In this document: piece by piece, positions 1 through 7,390 of the stretch
How positions within the stretch are numbered: position 1 is the first letter of the stretch
How the letters are laid out: every line of letters begins with the position of its first letter
Assembly: GCA_002406055.1 (NCBI GenBank)
Contig: DHMZ01000122.1
Span: 1-12,276 of the forward strand
Length of the DNA stretch: 12,276 nt
From: Spirochaetales bacterium UBA4629
GTDB lineage: Bacteria > Spirochaetota > Spirochaetia > Sphaerochaetales > Sphaerochaetaceae
Reading direction: 5' to 3'
Position numbers and translations under genes: made by a program
The notes under the pieces: generated by a model
Seen by the model: the letters and a program-made list of their open reading frames with translations, nothing else
The model's database searches: none
Told to the model about the DNA's origin: nothing

Positions 1-1430
1 TTTGCTGTATGTGTACCACTGTTATCACTACTGTCTTTAACTGTTACCTTTCCACATTCAAAAATAAGATGAGGATAAACAGCATGACCAGAGACACTCT
101 CGCTCTCTAACAAGCAAGGAAGAATGCTTGGCCTAATGACTTCATAGTTTTCGCTCATTGGGTTAGCAATAAATACGGCACTATCATCGCTTACATGCAT
201 GTTATCGATATATTCTTTTCTAGAGCCTAGATAGTTATACATCATTTCCTGGAAGCCTAAGCCTACCATGATATCTTTTACCTTACGTGAAAATTCTTCA
301 ACGGCACTTAATCTTCCAACAGTGAAGTCTGAAGGCATAACAGGTGTAAAGTTCTTCAAACCATATCCAATCATTACATCTTCAGCGACATCGACTTCAT
401 GTAAGAAATCATTTCGATACTCAGGACACTCAATATAGACATAGTCGTCATCACAAATTGCATAAACGCCCATTCTCTTCAATGCATCAATACAATCTGA
501 GCCAGTAAGCTCTAAGCCTAGCTTCTTGCTAATGTTAGTAATAGAAGCTCTCTGTGGCTCTTGGAAGTAATAAGGAACAGTTATCTCTCTGCCGTAGCGA
601 GTATCTTGATTAAATCTTACCTTAACAGGAAGAATTTCAAAACCAAGGTCAGATAAGTCACACGCAAGAATATTTACTGCAAGCAATAAGTCATCAAGAA
701 TTGGACCAGATACTTCTATAAAGAAATCACTATCCCCAATTTCAACAGCACCAATACGAGCAGAGTTGATTACAGGAGGAAATGACAGTGTCTCCCCTTT
801 ATCATCATAAAGATATGGGAACTTATCAAAAGAAGATACTATATAGCCATATTCCTTTCCCTTCGGATGCTTACTGCATATCTCCCTAAGAGAGAGTTCT
901 TCTGTCATTCCAAGTGGAACAAACTTCGTCTTATCTGGGTCTACCGCAGCATAGTGAACTGGATAATTAATGAGTTCAGAGCGATATATACCCATTGCGA
1001 TAGTCTTACGCTTTCGACCAAAGTTAAAGCAAAGCTTTTCCTGACTCTGGATAAGATTAGTGAGTAAATCATCATCAACAGTTACTCCTCTACAACCAAA
1101 GCCAATAGAGAAATCTCTAATGCCTTTAGCGGATTCGTCGTCAATAATCATTCTGCCATCACTAGGCTTCTCCTCATCTTTTGTTGAGAAGAAATCATAG
1201 TAAGGAATCTCTCCAGTTGAGTATGTTTTAAGTGCTCTAGCGACCCCTGCAGGTGACCATAAATCAGGACGGTTTGTGTCGTTAAGTTCAATTTTTATAA
1301 CTCCATGTTCTCTGTCGTGACCATCTAATTCTGCTTTTGCAACAGGGAAAATATCACATAGCTCGTCATCTGTTAATTCTTTACCAAGAAGTGAGAAGAA
1401 TAACTTCTCTGGAGCATCAATCTTAGGCAT
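1..1430 (-). CDS. pheT: phenylalanyl-tRNA synthetase beta subunit, archaeal type (partial, C-terminus beyond left edge)
   Basis: Translating the minus strand from the ATG at 1430 gives 476 codons open to the window edge, beginning MPKIDAPEKLFFSLLGKEL. The beta subunit pairs with PheS in the cytoplasmic heterotetramer that charges tRNA-Phe; its B3/B4 region edits misacylated Tyr. The early NDTNRPDLWSPAGVARAL segment (about residues 57-74) is typical of the short archaeal/eukaryotic-type subunit, which lacks the bacterial N-terminal EMAP-like tRNA-binding domain. Further on, a B5-like region carries EYRNDFLHEVDVAEDVMIGY, with acidic residues expected to bind magnesium. The catalytic-like C-terminal part lies outside the window. 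The start is fixed by AAGGAGG at 1439-1445, 8 nt upstream and written inside the last pheS codons, and by the TAATG overlap with the pheS stop. The family call is firm; the missing C-terminus cannot be assessed. Confidence 0.95.
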   Translation of the reverse strand, partial: MPKIDAPEKLFFSLLGKELTDDELCDIFPVAKAELDGHDREHGVIKIELNDTNRPDLWSPAGVARALKTYSTGEIPYYDFFSTKDEEKPSDGRMIIDDESAKGIRDFSIGFGCRGVTVDDDLLTNLIQSQEKLCFNFGRKRKTIAMGIYRSELINYPVHYAAVDPDKTKFVPLGMTEELSLREICSKHPKGKEYGYIVSSFDKFPYLYDDKGETLSFPPVINSARIGAVEIGDSDFFIEVSGPILDDLLLAVNILACDLSDLGFEILPVKVRFNQDTRYGREITVPYYFQEPQRASITNISKKLGLELTGSDCIDALKRMGVYAICDDDYVYIECPEYRNDFLHEVDVAEDVMIGYGLKNFTPVMPSDFTVGRLSAVEEFSRKVKDIMVGLGFQEMMYNYLGSRKEYIDNMHVSDDSAVFIANPMSENYEVIRPSILPCLLESESVSGHAVYPHLIFECGKVTVKDSSDNSGTHTA

Positions 1431-2968
1431 TAGTTTCCCCTCCTTGTTCTTACTGCGTCAATATTTGGAGTAAATAATTCTCTTAAGTCATTAAGACCTA
1501 AGTGCATAAGAGCCATTCTATCAATACCAAGACCCCAAGCAAGAACTGGAACATCAACACCAAGACTCTTTGTAACTTCAGGACGGAAGATTCCTGCTCC
1601 TCCAAGCTCAAACCAGCCTAAAACTGGGTGCTTAATATGTACTTCAATACTTGGTTCTGTGAATGGGAAGTAGCCAGGAACATACTTAACTTCTTCAGCT
1701 CCGGCAATCTCTTCGGCAAACATTTTTAAGAGTCCAAGAAGATTGCGTAAGTTTACATCCTTACCTAAGACAATACCCTCTGTCTGATAGAAGTCAGCTC
1801 CATGAGTAGCATCAACCTGGTCATAACGGAAGCAACGAACAATACCAAAATACTTTCCAGGAACCTTAGCTTTTGTTAGCTGATGAGCAGATAGTACTGT
1901 TCCCTGACTTCTAAGAACCTGACGGCGAGTAAACTCATGATCAAATTTATATCTCCAACCACGAGAACCTGTATCGCCTCCATCTTCATGAGTCTTGCTT
2001 ACTCTCTCTAGCCATGGTTCTTCAATTTCCTTGCAATGTACAGGATCTTTGACGTAATAAACGTCATGAATATCACGTGCTGAGTGGAATTGTGGCATGA
2101 AGAGTGCGTCACCGTTCCAGAATTCATTTTCTACAAGTGGTCCATCAAATTCTTCAAAGCCTAAAGAAGTAAGCTTATCTTTTACCCACTGTAAATAGTT
2201 GCCATATGGGTTATGACGACCAGGAATAAGACGAGATGTTGGGGCATTAATACCATATGGTCTGAATGTTCCATTTCTCCATGAACCAGAACTAATCATC
2301 TCTGGAGTGAGGATACCAAACTCTTCACCTGTAATATTAGCCTTTAAGAGTGCTTCTTTGACCTCTTCTCCTACTGGGGTTAATACGTAGCTTACCTCTT
2401 CTCTTTCAACAACCTTAAATGGAGAAGACTGAGCACCACGCTTCTTGCTAAGAGGAAGAATAGCCTCTTTTTCCTTGCTAGTAAGATCACTTTCAGCTAT
2501 CTTGTTCTCTTTTACAGCCTTATCGAGAATAGTTCTCTGAAGGAGTGTCTCTTCAGGAAGCGTCTCAGAAATAGCATGAGCTTTTTTCTCTTCATCAAGA
2601 GAGGCACATTTAGCTTTGCTAAGAAGACCAAAAGCAGAACCAACATCACTTTTTTCTAAGTTAAGTGTTGAAGCAAGTTCTGGCATTGTTAGAGGAGTAT
2701 TCTTTATATAGTTAAAGATTCTCTCCACAGGCATTCCATTTTTCTGATAGTCACGACCTAAATCTGTTAACTCATAAATAACGCTCTTTGTTCTTCCTGT
2801 CTCTTCTAAGCATCCTTTACTCAAAAGCCAAGAGAAGGCTTGGTTACACTGTCCCACCTTGTAGCCTAATTCTTCGATAATTCTCTCTGCAGTAATTGAT
2901 TCACCTAAAGAAACATGTCGAAGAAGCTTAACTTCTAAAGGATGAAGATTCTTTACATCTATATCCAT
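1430..2968 (-). CDS. pheS: phenylalanyl-tRNA synthetase alpha subunit, archaeal/eukaryotic type
   Basis: This is the catalytic subunit of phenylalanyl-tRNA synthetase (ATP + Phe + tRNA-Phe to Phe-tRNA-Phe), a class II enzyme. At 512 residues it is far longer than bacterial PheS (about 330-350) and matches the archaeal/eukaryotic form. Residues 1-210 contain winged-helix-like segments (about 5-75, 80-125 and 165-210) replacing the bacterial coiled coil. The catalytic domain follows: motif 1 region at about 250-280, motif 2 around FGIVRCFRYDQVDATHGADF (374-393), and motif 3 with GLGIDRMALMHLG (479-491). AGGAG (ctcct at 2974-2978 on the plus strand) sits 5 nt before the ATG. It lies about 35 nt downstream of the 154-residue gene and is translationally coupled to pheT. 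Archaeal-type PheRS is established in spirochaetes, so this is a lineage marker, not a local acquisition. Confidence 0.97.
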   Translation of the reverse strand: MDIDVKNLHPLEVKLLRHVSLGESITAERIIEELGYKVGQCNQAFSWLLSKGCLEETGRTKSVIYELTDLGRDYQKNGMPVERIFNYIKNTPLTMPELASTLNLEKSDVGSAFGLLSKAKCASLDEEKKAHAISETLPEETLLQRTILDKAVKENKIAESDLTSKEKEAILPLSKKRGAQSSPFKVVEREEVSYVLTPVGEEVKEALLKANITGEEFGILTPEMISSGSWRNGTFRPYGINAPTSRLIPGRHNPYGNYLQWVKDKLTSLGFEEFDGPLVENEFWNGDALFMPQFHSARDIHDVYYVKDPVHCKEIEEPWLERVSKTHEDGGDTGSRGWRYKFDHEFTRRQVLRSQGTVLSAHQLTKAKVPGKYFGIVRCFRYDQVDATHGADFYQTEGIVLGKDVNLRNLLGLLKMFAEEIAGAEEVKYVPGYFPFTEPSIEVHIKHPVLGWFELGGAGIFRPEVTKSLGVDVPVLAWGLGIDRMALMHLGLNDLRELFTPNIDAVRTRRGN

Positions 2969-2973
2969 AATAA

Positions 2974-2978
2974 CTCCT
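2974..2978 (-). promoter_or_regulatory. pheS ribosome binding site
   Basis: On the minus strand AGGAG lies 5 nt before the pheS ATG at 2968. It sits in the short gap after the 154-residue gene, next to a weak hairpin (AGCG-TTATT-CGCT, 2979-2991). That hairpin has no following T-run in the direction of transcription and is not a convincing terminator. Confidence 0.7.
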
Positions 2979-3004
2979 AGCGAATAACGCTTTTTCTATA
3001 TTAA

Positions 3005-3469
3005 TCAAACTGTTAAGAATTTTAAAGAGTCAAAAACTTCATCTATTGTTGTTCCTATTACTAATGGCTCTTCTTTTACAATTCTATCACGAACAACAAC
3101 AATCTCGTACTTGTTACTTAATTCTAAAGCTCTCCAAACATTCTTTTCGTCCTCGCTCTCTAGAACTAAAACAAAAAGAAATCTCTTCCCATTTTTTGAA
3201 GCAAGAAGAGAAAGGTACTCCCCATCTAAAATAGGTTTCCATACCGAATAATCTTCCTCAATTAACTTCTGAAAGATATATCGCTCAGCTTTTAACGCGG
3301 GAGCTGTAATCCACATACCCTCGTTGGCATTATATGGTATTGGATAGACAATCTCCTTTCCTGTTGTTGTCTCATTCTTTACATCATAGACAGGAACATT
3401 CTTCATTAAAGCAAATAAATCTTGAGGTATATCTGGAGTGAATAAAATGTTTAAGCTTTTATCATTCAT
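3005..3469 (-). CDS. uncharacterised 154-residue protein between E1 dehydrogenase and pheS
   Basis: I do not recognise this family. The protein is soluble-looking, with no signal peptide and no membrane segment. It alternates predicted strands and helices: LNILFTP near the start, a WITAPALKAERYIFQKLI helix around residues 53-70, strand FLFVLVLE (97-104), helix NVWRALELS (109-117), strand EIVVVRDRIV (121-130) and a final helix near the C-terminus. This suggests a small alpha/beta fold but gives no catalytic motif. The ATG at 3469 overlaps the end of the dehydrogenase gene by 8 nt, with AGGAAA just upstream, so translation is probably coupled. The following gene is pheS. The tight packing and plausible codon structure make it a real gene. 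A role linked to the dehydrogenase or to PheRS would be guesswork. Confidence 0.8.
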   Translation of the reverse strand: MNDKSLNILFTPDIPQDLFALMKNVPVYDVKNETTTGKEIVYPIPYNANEGMWITAPALKAERYIFQKLIEEDYSVWKPILDGEYLSLLASKNGKRFLFVLVLESEDEKNVWRALELSNKYEIVVVRDRIVKEEPLVIGTTIDEVFDSLKFLTV

Positions 3470-5390
3470 CTATTTTTCCTAAAGCAATATTAGCCTTTTT
3501 TATAATATCAGCTTCACTCAAAAGCGTCTCTCTTTCAATTGTCTTTGAAAAAGCAAGCGGCATATCTGGGGCATGACAAATCTCAATATGTGCATCTCTA
3601 TTAACGCTCCTAATTAGCCTAAATACTGTTTCAGCAACACTGTAGCGCAGAGGAGTATCTTCAACAATTAAAATGGACGAAAACTTTGCACCATGACTAC
3701 AAATTGCCTCTTCGTCTAACGGCTTAAGAGAAGCAATATCTAAAAATGTAGCGTCATACCCTTCTAGTGCTTTTCTTGCCACTCTAAATGGACGAGAGTA
3801 ACCAATAACTAGTAAAGATTCTCCCCTTTCTTCTACAATTGCCTTTCCAAGTGGCAATATATATTCACTTCCTTCTACTACATCTTCTTCATTATACAGG
3901 GCCTTATGCTCTAAAAACAAAACGGGACAATTTTCATAAGATGCTCCCTTCAATAGTGCCTTTGCACTTAAAGGAGAAGAAGGTGCAACAACCTTTAATC
4001 CTGGGACGTTTAGGAACATGCTCTCTAATGACTGAGTATGTTGTGCTCCATGTCCAGTTCCACCACCACAAGCTGTTCTAAATATTACTGGACACTTTAA
4101 CTGACCAGCTGACATGAAGTAGGATTTAGCTCCATGGTTAATAATTGCATCTGACGCAAGAGTCAAAAAGTCGCCATACATTATCTCTACAATTGGTCTC
4201 TCACCTAAAAAAGATGCGCCAATAGCTAAGCCAGAAAAGGCCTCTTCACTCACAGGAGTTTCAATTACCCTATCTGGAAAGCTCTTATATAATTCGCCAG
4301 AAACAGAAAAGCAACCACCATATAAACCAATATCTTCGCCAATAAATGAGACTCTTTCGTCCTTCTCTAGAATTTCTCCTAACGCTTCTCTAACAGCTTC
4401 TCTGTATGTAGCTTTATGTTCTCCACCATCTTTCGAGACAAATTTTTCTGCAGGAGGGATTACATACTCCTCTGCTTCTTCCTTAGAAAGAACATCGAAT
4501 CTTTTTTCCCAAGCATTTAGCCAAGCATCGTCTACTCTTCTTTGCTCTTCTTCTTTAATTTGAGAAAAAGTCTCTGCTGAAATGCTATGTTTTTTGATGT
4601 AGAGCGCTATTGGGTCTTTCTTCTCCCACTCTCTTTCTTCTTCTCTATCTCTATAGAGTCTTTTATCTGATTTACTGTGACCACACAGACGATAAGTGTT
4701 GCTCTCAATAAAATAAGGCTTCTTATTTTTTAGAATGTACTCTCTTGCCCTTTTAACAGCGCTATAAACTGCATCAAAATCATTACCATCTACTGTCTCA
4801 TACTCTATTCCATACCCAATAGAGCGAGATGCAATTGAAGAAGTTGAAATCATTCTTGAGGATGATGCAGACATTCCATAGTGGTTATTTTCCATATAAT
4901 AAAGAAGAGGAAGATGCCAAACAGATGAGAGATTCATCATCTCATGTAGGCTTCCCCTACTTGAAGCTCCATCACCTAAAATTGCTACGGCAATATTATC
5001 TTTATTTTGTCTCTTAAGAGCAAAAGCAGCCCCGCCAGCAAGAGGGATACCAGAGCCAACAACAGCAGAGGAACCGAGGTTATACCTCTCTACATCTGTC
5101 ATATGCATGCTTCCGCCAAGTCCCTTACAGAGCCCATTCTTAGAGCCTAGCATTTCCGCAAACATAGCCTCCATATTAGAGCCAGATGCTATGTTAAAAC
5201 CATGACAGCGATGAGTCGGAACAAACCAATCACCCTCATCAAGTGCAAGACATAGTCCTGTATGTGAAGCCTCCTGGCCTATTGAAAGGTGTGTTGTTCC
5301 ATATAGATTTCCCTTTTTAAACTCCTCCTCTATCTTTCTCTCAAAGAAACGAGAACGTAGAAGGAGGGAAATCACATTTATTTCATTCAT
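3462..5390 (-). CDS. fused thiamine-diphosphate-dependent 2-oxoacid dehydrogenase E1, alpha plus beta (pyruvate or acetoin type)
   Basis: A single 642-residue chain carries both halves of an E1 enzyme that decarboxylates a 2-oxoacid on thiamine diphosphate and passes the acyl group to a lipoyl E2. The alpha half (about 1-320) has YGTTHLSIGQEA (30-41), GLGGSMHM (90-97), the ThDP motif GDGASSRGSLHE (139-150) ending in ENN (167-169), and the loop YRLCGHSKSD (233-242). The beta half (about 326-642) has the catalytic-Glu segment GEDIGLYGG (351-359), YGDF (405-408) and GGGTGHGAQHTQSLE (442-456) with the expected histidines. The substrate is not readable: the alpha half resembles pyruvate/acetoin enzymes, while branched-chain 2-oxoacids remain possible. 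No E2 or E3 lies in the window. AGGAAA precedes the ATG at 5390. It is probably the first gene of the minus-strand operon. Fused alpha/beta E1 proteins are known in several phyla. Confidence 0.92.
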   Translation of the reverse strand: MNEINVISLLLRSRFFERKIEEEFKKGNLYGTTHLSIGQEASHTGLCLALDEGDWFVPTHRCHGFNIASGSNMEAMFAEMLGSKNGLCKGLGGSMHMTDVERYNLGSSAVVGSGIPLAGGAAFALKRQNKDNIAVAILGDGASSRGSLHEMMNLSSVWHLPLLYYMENNHYGMSASSSRMISTSSIASRSIGYGIEYETVDGNDFDAVYSAVKRAREYILKNKKPYFIESNTYRLCGHSKSDKRLYRDREEEREWEKKDPIALYIKKHSISAETFSQIKEEEQRRVDDAWLNAWEKRFDVLSKEEAEEYVIPPAEKFVSKDGGEHKATYREAVREALGEILEKDERVSFIGEDIGLYGGCFSVSGELYKSFPDRVIETPVSEEAFSGLAIGASFLGERPIVEIMYGDFLTLASDAIINHGAKSYFMSAGQLKCPVIFRTACGGGTGHGAQHTQSLESMFLNVPGLKVVAPSSPLSAKALLKGASYENCPVLFLEHKALYNEEDVVEGSEYILPLGKAIVEERGESLLVIGYSRPFRVARKALEGYDATFLDIASLKPLDEEAICSHGAKFSSILIVEDTPLRYSVAETVFRLIRSVNRDAHIEICHAPDMPLAFSKTIERETLLSEADIIKKANIALGKIDE

Positions 5391-5410
5391 CTAGTTTCCT
5401 CAGAGTTAAA

Positions 5411-5439
5411 AGGGTAAAGTTTATTCTTATCTGGGTCAA
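5411..5439 (-). promoter_or_regulatory. candidate promoter for the E1-154aa-pheST operon
   Basis: Read on the minus strand, TTGACC (5434-5439) is followed by a 17-bp spacer and TACCCT (5411-5416). The -35 matches consensus at 5 of 6 positions. The -10 matches only at 3, but these are the most conserved ones (T1, A2, T6). It would give a leader of roughly 15 nt before the ATG at 5390. An overlapping second TTGACT (5439-5444) makes the -35 choice ambiguous. Confidence 0.33.
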
Positions 5440-5537
5440 GTCAAGTTACTTTTATGTCTACCAATGTGAAAATTATTAGAATATTTGTATAACATAATTC
5501 CATGTTTTTCACTTTTCCTATAAAGTTTAGTAAAGTC

Positions 5538-5542
5538 GGAGG
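5538..5542 (+). promoter_or_regulatory. hpt ribosome binding site
   Basis: GGAGG lies 8 nt upstream of the ATG at 5551 and fixes the start of hpt; no in-frame alternative has a comparable site. Confidence 0.8.
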
Positions 5543-5550
5543 CAAGAACA

Positions 5551-6099
5551 ATGGAAAAACTTGCAAAAGATTTGGTTCGTATTCTCATAAGCGAAGATAA
5601 AATCCAGGCCAAAGTCCAGACTATCGCAGACGAGATAAACGAAAAATACAAAGATATTGAAGAACCACTAGTTATCGTTGGAGTCCTAAAGGGCTCTATC
5701 TTTTTTCTTTCTGATTTGGCAAGAAAAATCACAGTACCTCACATTATCGACTTTATTGCTATCTCTAGTTATGGCCGTGGTGGCGATAAAAGAGGCGAAG
5801 TTCGTTTCTTGATGGATACAAGAGAAAGTATTACAGACAAGCATGTTCTTATTGTTGAAGATATCCTTGATAGTGGCCACACACTAGATTATCTAACAAA
5901 GAACTTTGAAGCGCGTAATCCACTTTCAGTTGAAAAAGCTGTCTTCTTAGATAAACCTGATAGACACGAAGTTGAGGTTTCTATTCAATACAAGGGTTTT
6001 GATATCCCAGATGTTTGGGTTGTCGGATATGGTTTGGATTATAAAGAAGAATATAGAACTCTTCCTTATATCGCAGAGATGTTTCCAGTTAATAAATAG
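5551..6099 (+). CDS. hpt: hypoxanthine phosphoribosyltransferase
   Basis: This 182-residue protein has the normal length for the family. It transfers the phosphoribosyl group of PRPP to hypoxanthine (often also guanine), giving IMP (or GMP) in the cytoplasm. Landmarks in order: the LKGS pyrophosphate-binding loop (46-49), SSYG of the flexible active-site loop (72-75), the PRPP signature VLIVEDILDSGHTL (99-112), the purine-contacting region FLDKP (132-136), VWVVGYGLDYKE (155-166) and a C-terminal RTLPYI (169-174). It begins the purine operon: purA starts 13 nt after its stop and uses its IMP product. Whether guanine is also a substrate cannot be judged from the sequence. The divergent E1 operon shares its upstream region. 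Confidence 0.96.
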   Translation: MEKLAKDLVRILISEDKIQAKVQTIADEINEKYKDIEEPLVIVGVLKGSIFFLSDLARKITVPHIIDFIAISSYGRGGDKRGEVRFLMDTRESITDKHVLIVEDILDSGHTLDYLTKNFEARNPLSVEKAVFLDKPDRHEVEVSIQYKGFDIPDVWVVGYGLDYKEEYRTLPYIAEMFPVNK

Positions 6100-6112
6100 T
6101 AAGAGGTGAAGT

Positions 6113-7390
6113 ATGTCAGTTAGTTGTGTTGTAGGACTGCAATGGGGAGATGAAGGAAAAGGACGAGTCGTTGATTATCTTGCCCAGACGGCAGATATAG
6201 TCATTAGATATCAAGGAGGTGATAACGCAGGTCATACTGTTGTTAATGAGTATGGCAAGTTTGGCCTTCATATTCTACCTTCAGGTATTTTTAATGAAGA
6301 GACAATGAATATCGTAGGTGCAGGTACAGTTGTAAACTTCGATAGAATGCACTCTGAAAAAGAAGACATCGAGAAAAAAATCGGCCGCAAGCTCGATAAC
6401 CTTTTTATTGATGAAAGAGCCCATATTATCCTCCCTTATCACATGGCTTTAGACGGCGCTGAAGAGACCAAGAGAAGCGATAGCGAAAAAATCGGTACTA
6501 CAAAGCGTGGTATTGGCCCATGCTATCAAGATAAAGCTGCACGCGCTGGAATCCGTGCTTGTGATCTTCTTGATGAAAATACCCTCACTAAAAGACTTAG
6601 TGCAATCCTTCCAAAGAAAAACAGAGAGCTTGAGTACTATGGCTTAAAGACATATACACTAGAAGAACTCCTTGAGAAATGCAGAGAATGGAAGAATGAA
6701 TTTGGCCTTAAGATTATCGATACAGTTCCAGTTGTTAGAGAAGCTGTAGAGAGTAATAAAAACATCTTACTTGAAGGCCAGCTCGGTATTATGAGAGATA
6801 ATGACTGGGGTATCTACCCATACTCAACATCCTCTAACCCAACATCAAGTGGAGCTTGTAACGGTGCAGGAATCCCTCCTAGAGCTATAGAGAAGGTATA
6901 TGGCGTTGCTAAAGCATATTCCACAAGTGTTGGCGGTGGTCCATATATGACAGAACTCTTTGACGAGGATGGCGAGAAGCTTAGAACTATTGGAGGCGAA
7001 TATGGTGTTACAACAGGACGTCCTCGTCGCTGTGGATGGTTTGATGCTGTAGCCACAGACTATGCTGTCTATATGAATGGCGTAACAGATATTTGCTTAA
7101 CAAAGATAGACGTTCTCGATAGCTTCAAGACTATTAAAGTATGTACTGGCTATATGATTGAAGGCGAATACTATTCAAATCTTCCAGAAACAAGACTACA
7201 GGAAAAGGCTAAGCCTATCTACAAAGAGTTTGAAGGATGGATGGAAGATACAACAAAGTGCAGAACTTGGGAAAGTCTTCCTGAAAAATGTAGGTCTTAC
7301 ATTCTTGAGTTAGAAAAGCTAGTAAATGCTCACATCACTCTAATCTCTGTTGGCCCAGAGAGAGATCAACTCATTATAAGGAACAACTAA
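6113..7390 (+). CDS. purA: adenylosuccinate synthetase
   Basis: The enzyme condenses IMP and aspartate with GTP to give adenylosuccinate, the first committed step to AMP. At 425 residues it has full family length. Visible motifs: GTP P-loop GDEGKG (12-17, catalytic Asp13), QGGDNAGHT (34-42, catalytic His41), GTTKRGIGP (128-136), TTGRPRRCGWFD (300-311), guanine-binding TKID (330-333) and GPERD (414-418). One stretch is atypical: residues 221-225 read EGQLG where most bacterial enzymes have EGAQG, followed by an unusual RDNDWGIYPYSTSS (228-241). GAGGTG at 6103-6108 precedes the ATG. The gene follows hpt by 13 nt and overlaps purB by one base in a TAATG junction, so the steps before and after it are co-transcribed. 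Confidence 0.97.
   Translation: MSVSCVVGLQWGDEGKGRVVDYLAQTADIVIRYQGGDNAGHTVVNEYGKFGLHILPSGIFNEETMNIVGAGTVVNFDRMHSEKEDIEKKIGRKLDNLFIDERAHIILPYHMALDGAEETKRSDSEKIGTTKRGIGPCYQDKAARAGIRACDLLDENTLTKRLSAILPKKNRELEYYGLKTYTLEELLEKCREWKNEFGLKIIDTVPVVREAVESNKNILLEGQLGIMRDNDWGIYPYSTSSNPTSSGACNGAGIPPRAIEKVYGVAKAYSTSVGGGPYMTELFDEDGEKLRTIGGEYGVTTGRPRRCGWFDAVATDYAVYMNGVTDICLTKIDVLDSFKTIKVCTGYMIEGEYYSNLPETRLQEKAKPIYKEFEGWMEDTTKCRTWESLPEKCRSYILELEKLVNAHITLISVGPERDQLIIRNN

Larger units (their letters stand above)
5391..5550. promoter_or_regulatory. divergent control region between E1 dehydrogenase and hpt
   Basis: This 160-bp AT-rich spacer must hold promoters for both the minus-strand E1 operon and the plus-strand purine operon. 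The 9-mer TAAAGTTTA, a palindrome apart from its central base, occurs twice (5415-5423 and 5521-5529), about 25 and 21 bp from the two start codons. For hpt, -10-like hexamers exist (TATAAC 5488, CATAAT 5493, TATAAA 5519), but none has a good -35 at normal spacing, so I do not choose one. No credible gene lies here. Confidence 0.6.

Noticed and set aside
867..1067. 66-codon plus-strand open frame in the left region
   Set aside because: It lies opposite pheT, whose frame is continuous and carries conserved PheT motifs.
3463..5396. Nearly identical start contexts (TAGATGAATGA after AGGAAA) at the E1 gene and the 154-residue gene
   Set aside because: The match is short and does not extend into the coding sequences; shared ribosome-site and start preferences explain it better than duplication.
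5436..5732. 98-codon open frame on the minus strand across the hpt promoter and 5' end
   Set aside because: It is antisense to the well-supported hpt gene, fills the divergent control region, and its translation has no recognisable domain.
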